DNA of 64,000 bases from Ephydatia muelleri (lineage: Eukaryota; Porifera; Demospongiae; Spongillida; Spongillidae), in assembly GCA_013339895.1 (NCBI GenBank), contig JABACO010000001.1, forward strand, positions 5,265,929 to 5,329,928. The letters run 5' to 3'. Of the stretch, positions 1 through 12,238 are shown in pieces. Both the position numbers and the translations under genes were made by a program. Below the pieces are notes generated by a model that worked only from the letters and a program-made list of their open reading frames with translations, was not told the DNA's origin and made no database searches. Position 1 is the first letter of the stretch. Each line of letters begins with the position of its first letter.

Positions 1-89
1 TACTATTTACTCAATTACAGCTAAATGAGAAATACTGTCTCAGACCATAGTCTCTGAATCGAAGATCCCCTTTCCCTGGACAATATACC

Positions 90-136
90 GTGTCCAGTCT
101 CGTCAGAATTGGGTGTCCAGTCTCGTCAGAATTGGG
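90..136. repeat. Short tandem duplication, two 23-bp copies
   Basis: Two adjacent identical copies of a 23-bp unit starting GTGTCCAGTCTCGTCAG. No coding content is seen. Confidence 0.85.
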
Positions 137-349
137 TGGTGTTTTAGAAAATTTTTCCCCTTGGTAGCCTTAGAGAAGGTCCCCTGAATTGCAGTGGCAA
201 GTGTTGCATTGTGCAAACTTACCACGGGTGCAACCCCCATATCTCACACACAACACTACATGTACATGTAGCAAACTCTTAAATATGACCTGCACGTACC
301 AAAGGTTACGCACTTATATACTACCCAGCTTCAATCCGGCCACAGTATG

Positions 350-526
350 TGTATTGCATGTGTGTCTGTGCATGCGTGTGCATGTGTGTGCATGTGTGTG
401 TGCATATGTGTGTGCATGTGTGTGTGCATGTGTGAGTGTTATAGAGAGGTTGCTGCCTCTCTTATACGCAAGACCTGGCGAAATGCATCCTTGGCTGTAT
501 TTGATTCTGTGTGGATGTTCTTGTTC

Positions 527-578
<52 letters not shown>
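350..578. repeat. TG/GT microsatellite region
   Basis: An impure TG-rich tract (about 350-437) and a pure (GT)n run (about 529-578) lie within a decayed retrotransposon fragment. The inverted paralogue at 17.87-17.93 kb has CA-rich tracts at the matching places but different lengths, so the tracts expanded separately after duplication. Open frames through them are artefacts of the repeat. Confidence 0.9.
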
Positions 579-581
<3 letters not shown>

Positions 582-1030
582 GGAGAGGTTGCTGCCTCAA
601 TTTCAAGCTTGGCAAATTGGTGTATACATATACATTTGCAAATGTACAGATGTACATATAAAGATAGTTTCGGTATGCTGTATGCACCCACCCTAGCTCC
701 AAACACTCAGGGTCATTGATTTTATGCTTTCGGGTCTCAGCCTCCTCTGCTATAGCCCCTTTAGACAGGCTTGCTGCTGTTAGGATTGAAGGGATTAAGG
801 GAGATGTCACTGTGATGTCAAAGGCAGCAAGTTACCTTCTCCCCCAATTGTGGAGAAGTACATCAGCTGGCCGGGTATGGCTTAGGTCAGATGTAAGACC
901 GCTGCCCAACTCTACCCTCACTCCAAGGGGGGCACGAGGCAGAACTCAACAGACACATTAGACGATTGTGGCAAGTGACGACAGGACAAGCGGGAGGAAA
1001 TTAACTAACCACCTGAATTCGTACTCAAGC
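439..1030 (-). pseudogene. Degraded retrotransposon C-terminal fragment (copy 1)
   Basis: Read on the minus strand, about 960-600 encodes a degraded peptide with the blocks RPADVL, a few residues later F-D-I-TVTSPL-P, and then KHKINDPECLELGWV. I recognise this arrangement as the C-terminal end of a transposon ORF that is abundant in sponge, lancelet and fish genomes. The last block is separated from its continuation by the GT microsatellite. No complete frame survives. The copy at 17,463-18,015 reads better. The family assignment rests on recalled motif order, not on a search. Confidence 0.55.
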
Positions 1031-2116
1031 TCACAATAGTTTTTTCACACTGCCAATCAAACACTATACTGTACATGTATGTACCACATTTCATAATTGC
1101 ATTAATCTTAAAACCACAGTGGTTGGAAAGCAACTGATGATATGGGTACATGTAACCAGCTCAGCAAAAGGTCGCGGCATGCAGTCACTCTTAGAAAAGC
1201 CTAGAAGTATAAGATCTGCAAATCTCTACCACACACACATGCACATGGCTCTATATATATATAGCTGCAGCCTAGAACATTGTCTCCCCCCCTCTCTCCC
1301 CCCTCACAGACTCAAATCAAATGCCCCAACGTACATGTATGTATGCCAGTGTGCCCCATTGTATGCCCATTGCCAGGCTTAGGCCTGATACGTAGTACCT
1401 CGCCTTCCCATAAGTCTAGGGAGAAATAAAACTGATAAACTATACATAGCAAGCTAAATAAACTACGAAGGTGTTTAGTCCTGCACATAAACACATGCAT
1501 AGGCACACACGAAGTGTTCTTGCATGGACTTGCTGCCCTATCCAATGATATCCTCTGTAGAAGAGAGATTGCTCTGATTGCCATAGCTATCAGACCTGCA
1601 GGATATACATGGTTAGTCTGTGTACAGAGGTCTGGTATGTATGGGATCTGGCATAGATTGTATTGTGGATCTGGTACGTACAGAAAGTGGACTACGAAAT
1701 GTTTCTTTATTATTAAAGTATGGTAACTATGTGTTAATGTTGTGAAGGAGGGGAAGGGGAGGGGGGGGGGGGGGGGTGAATGTAACATAATGTGCCTTGC
1801 ATCACACCTACCACTAGATGTGGCTGCATACGACAAACTGCTCAACTGCGGCAAGGCCACCCCAAAGTGTACTATATGGACAGGGATAGTCCTTGGGTTC
1901 ATTACATATATTGCTATTGCAGAGGGCAGGAGTTTGCCCTTCATATGATACAGGGTGATGGATGTTCTGAATGGCATCATGAGGAATATGAACGATCCAT
2001 ACCGTAAAACACGTTGCATGGAAGTCAAAAGACATGTTTGGTATTGCAGAAATTGCAATACAGCATAACGTTTCTGGAAACTGAACAGTCAAGAAGCATT
2101 TGATTGAGAAGTGCAT

Positions 2117-3259
2117 CTGAAAACACAGTCATAACAACTATCAGATTTAGTTAATATCCACTAAATTGATCATCTTTTTATTTTATTATTCAGTATTGTG
2201 TGTTCACACCTTTTCATCAGTTGTAGCTTTATAGTCCATTCTTTTCTTTCGGGGGCTGCATTATAAATCTACACATTATGCACCAGTTGTAATTATTACA
2301 TACCGTGGGAGGGGAGGGGCTCCAAAACATTCATTCCTAAGTAAAATTTTTCATCATTCCTACAAGTGTATTTTAGTGTTAAAAACAACCTTGGACAATT
2401 ATTGGCATGGTAGGGTGAAATTGGCAGCCAAGAATTGTTAGGTCAATTTATGGCAGGGTGTGATAATAATTGTCAGCCAATTTTGCCTCCAGGAACTAAA
2501 ATGTTTAATATAAATGGGGTAATTTTTTTTTAAAGAATTTAATGACAGAATATATACTGAACAACAAGATTCCGTTGCCGCAAGTGTAGCATCATTTTGG
2601 ATTAGACAGTAATTATAGAGTAAAGCTTTTTGCTGTACATTATTAATAGCCCGTAATCTTGAATATTTTATTAAAATCGATCATGGAATCATAGAAACAA
2701 AAAAAAAACTGTACATTTTACAACTTTGGTGACCGCTCATTTCTTAATATGAAGAGAATTAAAAAAAAGACGATTTTACAAGAATTCTAGTCTTTTAAAC
2801 AATAGCCACAAAGACAAATATGCTCAACTCGGTTCAAAGATTAATGATACAGCGTGGGTACACACGAATCGCATTTTTTGTTACAAATCCCGCCTTATTT
2901 GTTCTTACAAAAATGTTTTTAAAGGAGTTTAAGAGGTTTTTCAGTTCTTTTTGTTGTCGTTACGACGCTCGGGAGCGAGTAATTTAACCACTGAATATGT
3001 CAATACAGTGTGGCCATTTGGATTTAACAAGCTACGCATATCGTTTTATCATTTTACACCCCTTCCCTTCTTTACTGTAAAATCATAAGCATGCATAAAC
3101 CATTTATATCAATGCAGCTCTTGGTTTCCCTGAAAATAAAAATTACGTGTGCATGCAGACTCGCAAAGCAGCGTGCAAAGCACAGCATGCGGTAATGTAT
3201 AGCGTTCTATAGACACGATAGCCTATGCAGTGAGATATTGAGATAGTGCTCCTTCATTA
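2117..3259. other. Non-coding stretch
   Basis: AT-rich DNA with no open frame of note. The part from about 2,834 (GGTTCAAAGATTAATGATAC) recurs at about 14,301 as part of the rearranged direct duplication. Confidence 0.6.
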
Positions 3260-4200
3260 TGCTTTTCAGCTTTAGTTTAGGATCCCTTATCCCAGAGTAA
3301 GTTCATGCTAAGGAGTTGAGTTTGGCATGAATTGATTCAGCTCCCTGCTCTCCCATTAAGCCACAGCCTGCTTGGTGTGTTGACATCCATGCACTTCACC
3401 ATGTGATCTGCTAGGAGATGCATTTTTACAGTTCTCTTCATGCCCCCAAATGTGCTGTCCAGAGTTGCAAACAACATCTTGATGGCCTCATCCGTATTGT
3501 GTGATTTCCTGGGTACTGTGTATTAGAGGATAGTACACTTCTTTATTTAGAGATGTCAAAATATTTTAGGGCTTACTTTTAAAAGTGCTTCAGTCACAAT
3601 ATTTTAGAGCCATATTTTTTCGGATACGGAAAGCAGGGTTTTCAAAGCACATCTTTCACAATATCTAGGATTTGATGGCACATATAGGGAATGGTATTTT
3701 GAGAACTGTAGCAGTATGGTTCAGAACTTGGTATAGTTCTTGTGCAGCAGCCATGACTGATGTGTCTTGAGTAGTTGTTAAAACACAAGAGCTTTCACAT
3801 TGGAGGGCTGAAAAGCATGACTCATACCGTCACATTGTAATTTGCCTGTTGTGCATGTATACTGGTACCTTCAGAATTGTGTGGACATGATTTCCAACAA
3901 AAATATCTCCACAGTAGTGTTGGGGACATACTCCCAATCTATTTAGGCACAATTGGATGCTCTTCATGCATGGTCCATCATCAACATTGAAGCCTTTGCT
4001 GATCTTCTGTTCTAGCAGTGGTTTTATTCTCCTTTATTTTTACAAAGGATATGAATGATTATGAATGCGAATAACTCCGTATTTCACTCACCATGCAGGA
4101 GTTCAACTTGTGTGTGGCAGGTACTGGATAGTTCCAGAAGACCAGTTGCAAGCAATTAATTGCTGCCATTAACAATTGTATATAGTATGTTACCACCTGC
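2834..4200. repeat. Source of a rearranged direct duplication (partner 14,056-16,375)
   Basis: Blocks of this segment, including the C-terminal part of the RING-transposase pseudogene, recur in the same orientation at 14.06-16.38 kb. There they are shuffled: the 3.51-3.68 block comes first, then 2.84-3.03, 3.23-3.50 and 3.68-3.90, and a second copy of 3.68-4.20 follows a foldback element. Confidence 0.8.
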
Positions 4201-5855
4201 TGAGTCATCTCCTCTTCCTGCATCAAGCTATCTATTTCACATTTAGCAGCACTGACATTGCTTAACATGCTGGAAAAGGCCTCATATTCTGAACTGTGGA
4301 GTTTTCTTTCCAATGCATTGTCAGTTTTAGGTCCAACTGGTGATAGGCTTCTTCAAAGAGAGTGAAAAATCCCCTGCGTTATATGCAGCCTGGTAAGCAG
4401 ACCTAAATTAATGTAGCATAAATGTATACACATATTGACATACAAGTATAATGTGTTACAAACCTGTGATAGTGGTATGTTGAAAAAGGGGTACTCTATA
4501 CAGTTGTTGAATAACTTGGCCTTCTTAAGATCCCTCTACCTTCTTCCATAAAATGTTGGTAGTCAAGAAGCATCCAACATGTGAGGAATACAAGGTCCTC
4601 TAGCTGCTGGTGACATCTGCAACTGCTCTTGGGTGATCAGGCATAATATGCATGGCTGCTTCCCTATAGTTAGGCAGAAGTTGCATTAGCCATGTTTGAA
4701 AATTGTTCTTACCACTTGCACCAGAATGTCCATGCATCTGAGAAAGGAACTCATAGTCAAAACTGAGGAATACTTTAAACTTGTAGTCCCTTGTATGTCA
4801 AATATCATGTAAATCATTGATACAAAAAAATGTTTTTCTTACTTCCACTTCATCGTACAGATATTGGCCACAAATGTTTTTCGGACAGAATTCGGTGCTG
4901 GGGTGTTGACAATCTGGAAATTCATTTTAAAATAGCCATCACCTTTGTCACCATCCAGCTTAAGCCATATCTCATCATCTGGAATAGTTCCATCATGCCA
5001 GGTGAGCTTGCCCTCCCTGTACATAGAATTTCTGCTAACGTTTAAGGACACGCTGCTTTCTCTCACTGCCTAGGTATACCCCAGCTGCTTCAACCACCTG
5101 TAAGGAAGTTAAGTGAAAGTTATTTATGTTCACATTCCTTTTGCTGCCGCATGTTGGTTAACCTGTTAAGAATCCTTAGCCTATACCAAGGGATACCAAG
5201 CATGGACTTAACGACAAGCCCTTGCTTTGGTGGAATTTTAATAGTGATCCCTGCATCATGGAGTACCTTTTCTTTCCTTTCCTTACTCAGGCACCTCAGT
5301 TCATCCCTCAAACAGGATGTCTGCATTCTCGACACCAGCACTCAGGAAGCATCTGAAGCTCATGAACATGGTGATTGCGTGTGCGAGCAATGAGTTCCAG
5401 GAGTGGTGCTCGCGGTGGATGCATGAACCATTGTCGAAGGCTGTATGACTAGTCCAGTGTTAAATTTAAAATGCTCTTTTACACCTATACTTACTTTCCC
5501 TCTTGTTGGAATCTGTATGCAGTTCACTTTACTAGCATTGAGCATCTAGTGCAGAACTGTACTAACAAATTGCATTTCCTGTTGTTGGACAGTAGTGCAA
5601 CAATGTGAGTCGTAGCTGATTGCTTTCATGCTGCTCTTGCATGTGCCACACACCACCATCACGCAGGAGTTACTGAATCAGGCTAGAAGCAGGATTGACA
5701 TCCTTGCACTCCTGGGATGTTGTGAAGTGACAGTGGGAACAGCATGCAGCACACAGGTGGATCCACTCTACCAGACAAGTGGCACACACTAGTTTGCCAC
5801 ATGGAAGCTGCATTGGTTGTGTGAGCACACCCAGACAGATAGAGCATTCCAGCTC
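3260..5855 (-). pseudogene. Decayed RING-finger transposase-like gene (family a)
   Basis: On the minus strand, in order, I read: a RING-type finger (about 5,850-5,720; CSIC, then LPCGKLVC-x2-C, then CSHC); after a frameshift, a C-x2-C/H finger with VVCGTC (about 5,660-5,585); a helical block ending SMLGIPWYRLRIL (about 5,200); KLDGDKGDGYFKM followed by a PNS motif (about 4,960-4,890); FDYEFLSQ...SGASG ending at a GTAAGA splice donor (about 4,770-4,712); an exon with CILC, a C-x2-C motif (about 4,663-4,565, one stop); a Glu-rich helix (4,313-4,059); and LMGEQGAESIHA (about 3,360-3,319). Stops and frameshifts show it is dead. I recall similar uncharacterised proteins in cnidarian and sponge genomes. 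The order RING, zinc finger, Asp motif, ASG/C-x2-C, late Glu is also that of RAG1-type DDE recombinases, but homology is unproven. Confidence 0.65.
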
Positions 5856-5929
5856 ACTCGTTACAGTGACAGTCTGGGGCTGCTAATGGTGGCTGTATTC
5901 AGCTAGGTTCTATATATTATTGGTGGTGG

Positions 5930-7169
5930 TGATACAGCCATAATGTGCTCCACAATTCCAGCAGGACTGTTATGGCCTGGGTTTGGGCCATCTATCCTTA
6001 TAGAGAGTCATACAACCCTCGAGTGTGGTAAAAAGATAGCTACATGTATATGACAATTGCTAGATTTATCCATACTGGTACCTTGCACTCCTCAACACCC
6101 CATCTGAACCAATCATACAGCTTGAATAAGTCTTGTAAGGGCGCTTCACCTTGCTGCAACCTTCCTTAACACCAATTGGGACTTGCTGCAGAACGTTGGT
6201 GGGTGGATCTCAGGGCAGTCTTTGGATACGTCAAAATGGAAAGCGGTCAGAAATTCCTCGGTGAAGCTTGTACACTTGTATGCACTTGTGTGGGCTTTCT
6301 AGCTTAGATACTACCGCCTGCTTCCTCACCGCATTTGACCCATTGTTTAGCTTGCACCCACAGACCCGGCATAGGCGGCATATTCATTACGAACAGTTTG
6401 TGGTTTGTTTCGTTGTACAGCCTATACAGGCCGCGTGGTAGCCTGCGGTGTTCATTGCATGACTAAACCTCTTTGAAGTTCACTTCTTACCTTTTAACAT
6501 GGAGTCTATAAGGTGAAAAGTGGCAGCCAAATCGTTCAATTTTAGACACAAAATAAGCGCAACTGTTAGTGTATTGTGAACCGATGTGCTTTTCTTTGCC
6601 CATAAGCTGTATTGGATTATTAAGTGGTTTTTAAATAGCTAGAACCAAAAGGATTTTGCATTATACTGTAACAGGTTTTGCATAAACTGCCTCAGCCTTC
6701 TTTATATGTTACTTTTATAATGAGCTTATATTTTGCCATACCGTAATTCGGTTTATGCAATCTAACTACAAAAAGAATGCACGATGTCATCTGCAGATTC
6801 TTAAAGTGTATCCAGGGGGGAATATACGTAACATCTACAACAGTCTTTATCTGAATAGTGCTAGAATCTGTTATTGGTCCTTGAACCGGTTGACACCACC
6901 CTCCTGGGGAACACTGGACAATTTCTTCCCCCAACACCCTAGGTAAGTATTCCTCGCGAGATGAAAGTGCAAAATCTACATGTATTGCTGGCCATGAGAT
7001 GGGGATGGACGAATGCATATCTACTGTAATAAACGTATCTATGATGGATGCCACCAAATCAATCCCCTGGACAATAAATATCAAAGCTAACCATCCTAGC
7101 TGTATTGTGTGAGTGAGTGAGTGAGTGAGTGCATTACGATAAGTATATGGTTTTTGTATATAACAATAT
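5930..7169. other. Non-coding stretch
   Basis: I see no gene. The open frames here are short and have no recognisable motif. A GTGA-type simple repeat (about 7,110-7,130) lies just before the MITE at 7,170. Confidence 0.5.
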
Positions 7170-7412
7170 GGGACAGAAAATTGCCCCAACGGTTAAAATG
7201 TTATAAAAATGCATCGCGTTTGAATCGCTATAACTTCCCAACGGATAACGCTATCGACTTTCTATTTTCAATACTTCATACTACACCATTTCACTATGAA
7301 ATGTTGAAACTAGGAAGTCGATAGCGTTATCCGTTGGGAAGTTATAGCGATTCAAACGCGATGCATTTTTATAACATTTTAACCGTGGGGCAATTTTCGC
7401 GGAAACTGTCCC
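7170..7412. mobile_element. Foldback MITE, GGGACAG family, copy 1
   Basis: A 243-bp element with terminal GGGACAG...CTGTCCC and inverted arms of about 100 bp that share blocks such as GCATCGCGTTTGAATCGC and its reverse complement. ATAT flanks both sides and may be the target duplication or a palindromic extension of it. A second copy lies at 18,331-18,574 and a relic near 24,590. There is no coding capacity. Confidence 0.9.
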
Positions 7413-7989
7413 ATATTATTATTTTCCTAGAGAACTGAATTCTCCTGTACGTATTGCAAACATTGGACTAACTCATCGTTATGATTTTGGAAACATCAAT
7501 TAGTTATTTGAATTGTGAGCTGAACGATGATGATATGAATTATAGTGAGCTATTTTATTTATACATGAAGGTGAAGGGTAATTTACCAAGCTATTAGCTA
7601 TTAAAGATATTTCGATTCCGCGGCAAAAAGAAATTAAATACATTAAGGTTGGATACCTGTAGCGGCTTGTGTATAATAATGTTTCTTTAATAATAAATGA
7701 AAGAAAAATAGCGAGAATATCGCACAAATATACTATTAGTGTACCTGCGTCATCGTAAAGCGAGCACCGAAAGCAAGTTTCATTTCATTCGCTTGACCAC
7801 ATTAGAGACAATCGACAATTGATATTTTTCCTCTGACATCACGCATTAATTAGCTATGTTTGACAAGATACAAGTACTTATAGAAACTCAACAAAGAGAC
7901 ACAGCGAACAGGAAATGCTATATATACTTAAATAACATACCTACAGCAGTAGAATGGTAAACTGAGAAGTTACCGGTGTCATAGCGGAT

Positions 7990-8147
7990 ATTGTCCCCCC
8001 CTAAATTGTCCTCCCGGATAAATTCGCTAGAGAATTCGTCTAGGGGGACACGTTCTGTTAGCGGATTCTGTCCGGGGAGACACTATTCGCTAGCCCGTAT
8101 TGTCCCCTATTCACAGTATATGCCACCCCCCCCCCCCCCCCCCCCCC
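7990..8147. repeat. Degenerate GTCC-rich repeats and a poly-C tract
   Basis: From 7,990 to 8,110 the motifs TTGTCCCC, TTCGCTAG and GGATTCTGTCC recur at roughly 25-30-bp spacing, partly in inverted form (GGGGACA). A pure C run follows at about 8,126-8,147. This looks like an element terminus or decayed minisatellite. Its identity is unknown. Confidence 0.5.
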
Positions 8148-8876
8148 TTCCCGAAACAGCAAACTCTTTTTACCCTGTTTTGGTCCGGCGGACTATAAAA
8201 GCCTCTGCCTAATTTGGTTCTAGAGCAGGCTATCTACATTTTATTGATCTTATACGCTGCTCATATTGGTCCTATAGGCTACATACTAAAATTACTAATG
8301 GAACGGAATGTTCACGGCTTTAACTACAATAATAGCTCAGTTTGCACAATAAGGAAAGCAACCATGTAGTTCTGAAAATGTAATTATCGTTCACGTTCAT
8401 ACCCCTATAGGCCGTGTACATTTCAATTTTGTTATCAAAAGGATTAAATCAACCCGTTCACAATTCGTAAGTACCAAACCAGCAACTGAAAGCAACAATA
8501 GTAATGAAACTATAAGTATGTATCAATATGTATATATAAATGTCAAAGAAAGAGTGCAAAAGGACTCTGCTGCCTAGTCATGTTGGAGAGTGCCAAAGCA
8601 TACATGTCTGGTAGTTGCATGTGGCGTATTCAGGACTAAACATACACATGTACCTATTGAAGGTATGAAAGATAAGCAAACAATAATGGTACATGCATGC
8701 AAATTTGATACACTCTACAACTGTTAAATGCATAATTATATTGTAAGATCTGCAAACTCCTTTTAGTACGTTTCAAGCTATCGACGAAGATTAGCAAATA
8801 ACTAAAGCTATATCTTTTTTTCTAACCTACACAACCATTCCGAACATGCAAAACAAATACTGCATACATTGTTAGA

Positions 8877-9480
8877 TTAACTCCTTGGACACCAAGCTTG
8901 TTCATGTATATGCATGCATGCATATACACACAACCGTTATGAATTCTACATGACCATGTAAGTAATACATGTGTAGATCACAACTTCATGATGCATGCAT
9001 GCATGCAAATGCTGCACTTGTGACCTTATAAGTACATGACATGCTTGGTTACTTTACAACTGCAGTAATTATGTTTCTTCTGAAGAACACATTGTTCAGA
9101 TGACTTCACTAATGCTATTTACTCCCAGAACAGGAATGTGTATCCCACATTAGTGTAGTACAACATGTTTAAAATGCCAGTTCACTCCATCTTCATCTGC
9201 AGTTCATAATAAGTATGGTTTGTTACAACTGTTTGTGCGAGGTAATGATGGACACACAAGATGTGCGTACTTCCCAGTGCCACGTTCTGGGTTTTACTTC
9301 AGCATCTACATGCATGTGGCTGGTTACATGCATGTCAGTGAATTGCATGTATGTAAATTGTACAACATGGTATTCAAAGCGATTCTTTGTAATAAACACA
9401 ACACTGACATGCATCGCACAGATGATTATATGGTTGTGTGAGAATACATGTCTATATGCACTTGGCGTTCAAAGAGTTAA
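8877..9480. mobile_element. TTAA-flanked MITE, copy 1
   Basis: The left end reads TTAA-CTCCTTGGACACCAAG and the right end CTTGGCGTTCAAAGAG-TTAA, which are imperfect inverted repeats bounded by TTAA. TTAA target duplication is typical of piggyBac and Kolobok elements. The element is rich in TGCATGCA and has no coding capacity. Relatives lie at 60,115-60,602 and 62,654-62,950. Confidence 0.75.
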
Positions 9481-9829
9481 TTAACATAAATCTGATTCAG
9501 TTGCATTTTATATGTTGTATGTTTGTACAAAGGGAATAGACTAACATATCAATAGTCACAATGTGGGATATTCACATTGTCGCAACGTGTGAGCTCTACT
9601 GTTTTGGAAATTTTACAATGTGTGCCTTAGGTCCCTTTTCGCAGAAACGATCCCGTATATAACTATCATCTTCGATATATTATGGCAAGCTTGCTATCAC
9701 CCCCAGACGATTATTCACGCCCCCAACACCGGATGATGAGGAATTGTCTTAGCTACTCTTTAAGGTGATTGAAATTCCTCTTATCGGCTTTGGATTCAGT
9801 GTACAGAATCTTTGAGAAGGAGGAGGAGG

Positions 9830-9895
9830 AGAACGAGAGTTGGGGGTTGGGAACGAGAGTTGGGGGTTGGGAACGAGAGTTAGGGAGTTGGGAAC
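9830..9895. repeat. Minisatellite, about 20-bp unit, three copies
   Basis: The unit GAACGAGAGTTGGGGGTTGG repeats three times, the last copy altered. Confidence 0.85.
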
Positions 9896-10866
9896 GACCC
9901 TAAGACTTCAGCCATACCGTAGCGTGAACTATCGTTTCAAGATTTTCTTGTTTATTTTTAAATTAATGCGGTAGTATATTCTATACGTCGAGTGTACAAC
10001 ATGGCCAATGTAACGCAAACATAGGTCTATAGATTTAAACCGCTTAACGCCGAGAGAGGTCAAAGATGTAACCAAAGACTTCTTCCAGACTCTTTGAAAC
10101 ATTACATCAATTAGAAATTATTCACGTTCACGGCTTCAGTGTATATTGTTGAAACCCTCCTTTTTGCTATACCTAACATTCCCTCATTTAGTTTATTTTG
10201 GACAACTCTACTGTAGCTAAACAAGAAATATTTCGGCGTTAATAGGTTAATACATTTTAATGTTTTCAACTGTTACATTAACATGTACCACTTGTTAATT
10301 GGAGACAGGCATCATTAATTTGATTCATGGTTTTGCTAGTGGGCTCTTCCCTCGGTGTCGTACTACAGTGCTTATCCAGTGCGCAGCCCCCTATAGCATT
10401 CGCCATGCACAACAGCTCTCAGTTGCTGATTGTGCACCATCAGACCCCTCCCCTTAGACTCTTCACCTGGCACGTTACATTGCTTAGACAAGATTGTGAC
10501 ATTTTACATGCAGACCTCCAATGTAAGGTCGCCACATTTAATTATATTGCTAAAGCCAGCGGCGGCTTACGACGCTGGACCAATAAATTCACTAGAGTGC
10601 ATATGGCAGAGTCGCGTGCATCGTATTAGCGCGCAATGGGCGTGGTTCCGCCTGTCATGCCGGAAACGTGTACCACCAGTTGGTGTTAAGTTACTCCTTT
10701 TAAGGTGAAGCTTCATAATTGGACCGGATACGTTGATCAATCATTAGCGGATGGATAAATTACAACCAACAAATGGTACATGTATGTGTGACGTATCCGG
10801 GAGCCATGCACGTCTACATGTATGTCAGTAGGTACTTTGTGTTGAAGTCACTTCCCTTCCCGTTGT
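9896..10866. other. Upstream region of the RRM-like gene
   Basis: No convincing gene is seen. A 100-codon open frame at 10,327-10,629 has no recognisable motif and I do not accept it. The promoter of the downstream gene should lie here, but no clear TATA box is visible close to its start codon. Confidence 0.4.
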
Positions 10867-11958
10867 ATGGCAGGTGAGGACATGTCCACTTCACGGGATC
10901 CGGACGAGTTGCTTGATTGTGCCTGCAAACAGCGGTTCGATGAAGAAACATTTACTCCCTTCCTGAAAGAAAACTGCCACTTTTGGGTAGCAATCGATAA
11001 ACAAATAGCCCGCTTTGGGTTAACCTTTAACACGTGCAAAGCTGATGAGTACTCGTACTTGGAAAACCTTACCCCGGAGCTATTCAGCAGCATGGTGGAA
11101 GTACTGATACATTTTCAGCAGCAGCCGAGAGCTGGTACGTCGCACGAAGAAAACAAAGCGTCTATTCTCAATAACCATTTTAGATGGAAAACACAGATAC
11201 CGTTCCACCTGATGATTCTTCCTCATTCACTGGAAAATTTTCGTTCTACAATCCTCCATTATGTCCCAGATGCACCTAATATGTCCGACCCATCAATGTA
11301 TACTGAGTACGAGGTGTACGAGAGTAAATTGAAGTTCATTGAAGAGAATATTCATGACGGTGACACCTTTCATGCCTTGGATGACACATGCGACGATGGC
11401 AGAAAGTGCACATTTTACATTAGCAGGCGAACGTACAGCATCGTGGCTGCGAATAGTATTGACATGAGTGGATGCGAACATCCGTACTGCGAAGCATACC
11501 ACTATGCGCGCATGCTAGAGACTCGCTTCAAAAAAGACGTAGTGGGAGGGGTAAGCATTGGCGTCGACCACGTGAACAAGAAAATGTGGGTGTGGGCAGA
11601 TTGTGTAGAAGCTGCATTTGAAGATGCAGTTCTAATTCCACACAAAGTAGAGAAAAAAGCAGCATTTCAGCCTTACATCGCGCACCTGGAACATAAACCA
11701 GATGGTTGCAAAGCAGTGCTGGTGATAAACAGGCGGCTTGACTCACGCATTCAAAAGGAATATTTAGAGCAATTCTTTAGTAAATGTGGAAAGATAAAAC
11801 GTATTAATATCTTCCCGATTAAATGTGGTACTGCAGCTGAAATCCGTTTTGCAGATACTGCAGCTGTCGACAAGGCCATGGAACTGCGGGACGAATTGTT
11901 CAAAGATTCAAAGATGATCCTCAGATACTTCATGGACAAAGATCAGAGGCACAAATGA
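10867..11958 (+). CDS. Single-exon 363-aa protein with C-terminal RRM-like domain
   Basis: A clean ATG-to-stop frame of 363 codons, by far the longest intact single-exon frame in the first 25 kb. The last 90 residues look like an RNA-recognition motif: a first beta strand AVLVIN (about residue 284), an alpha helix KEYLEQFFSKCG, a second strand IKRINIFP, then AEIRFADTAAVDKAMEL (about residue 324), where an RNP1-like strand and second helix belong. Aromatic residues of a canonical RNP1 are weak, so RNA binding is uncertain. The N-terminal 270 residues carry Cys/His clusters (for example CEHPYCEAYHYARM) that I do not recognise. A poly(A) signal follows at 12,233. Part of the 3' end is copied at 18,057-18,270. 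It may be a host gene or a retrocopy, since no intron is seen. Confidence 0.7.
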   Translation: MAGEDMSTSRDPDELLDCACKQRFDEETFTPFLKENCHFWVAIDKQIARFGLTFNTCKADEYSYLENLTPELFSSMVEVLIHFQQQPRAGTSHEENKASILNNHFRWKTQIPFHLMILPHSLENFRSTILHYVPDAPNMSDPSMYTEYEVYESKLKFIEENIHDGDTFHALDDTCDDGRKCTFYISRRTYSIVAANSIDMSGCEHPYCEAYHYARMLETRFKKDVVGGVSIGVDHVNKKMWVWADCVEAAFEDAVLIPHKVEKKAAFQPYIAHLEHKPDGCKAVLVINRRLDSRIQKEYLEQFFSKCGKIKRINIFPIKCGTAAEIRFADTAAVDKAMELRDELFKDSKMILRYFMDKDQRHK

Positions 11959-12232
11959 TAAGGTCCTGATCATCTCTGACCGATGCCGAATTCTTTTTAT
12001 TTTATTTGAAGACTACTACTATATGTATAAAGTTACTGATGTTCTAGGTATGTGATGCAGACCATTGTACATTAAATATAGAATTATAATTATAATCATA
12101 TCACAAATTAAAACTGTACAGTTGAAATCGTGATACTTGAGCATACTTTTTTCAGTATATCATTGGCTTTTGTTTTTTGAATGATATCACAAATCTGATT
12201 GCAATGTAAAGTTAATAAGCTACATGACAACA

Positions 12233-12238
12233 AATAAA
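12233..12238 (+). promoter_or_regulatory. Poly(A) signal of the RRM-like gene
   Basis: AATAAA lies about 275 bp after the stop codon at 11,958. The surrounding 3' region (about 11,960-12,430) is conserved in the duplicate at 18,260-19,030. Confidence 0.5.

Larger units (their letters stand above)
190..2080. repeat. Source segment of an inverted duplication (partner 16,385-18,050)
   Basis: The whole segment reappears in reverse orientation at 16.39-18.05 kb with scattered substitutions and indels. Shared landmarks are the retrotransposon fragment, the microsatellites, the TACATGTA-rich stretch near 1.1 kb, the poly-G/poly-C run (1,761 and 16,680) and a block near 2,050 containing ATACAGCATAACG. 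The partner breaks off near 2,077 here. Apart from the fragment at 439-1,030 I see no credible gene. Confidence 0.85.

Noticed and set aside
1312..2058. 248-codon minus-strand frame
   Set aside because: It runs through a duplicated non-coding segment and a poly-Pro artefact of a G-run. The inverted copy at 16.4-17.1 kb does not keep the frame.
9215..9484. Overlapping open frames on both strands
   Set aside because: They lie inside the TTAA MITE and differ in its other copies.
10327..10629. 100-codon open frame upstream of the RRM-like gene
   Set aside because: No motif, odd composition, and no splice site joining it to the downstream frame.
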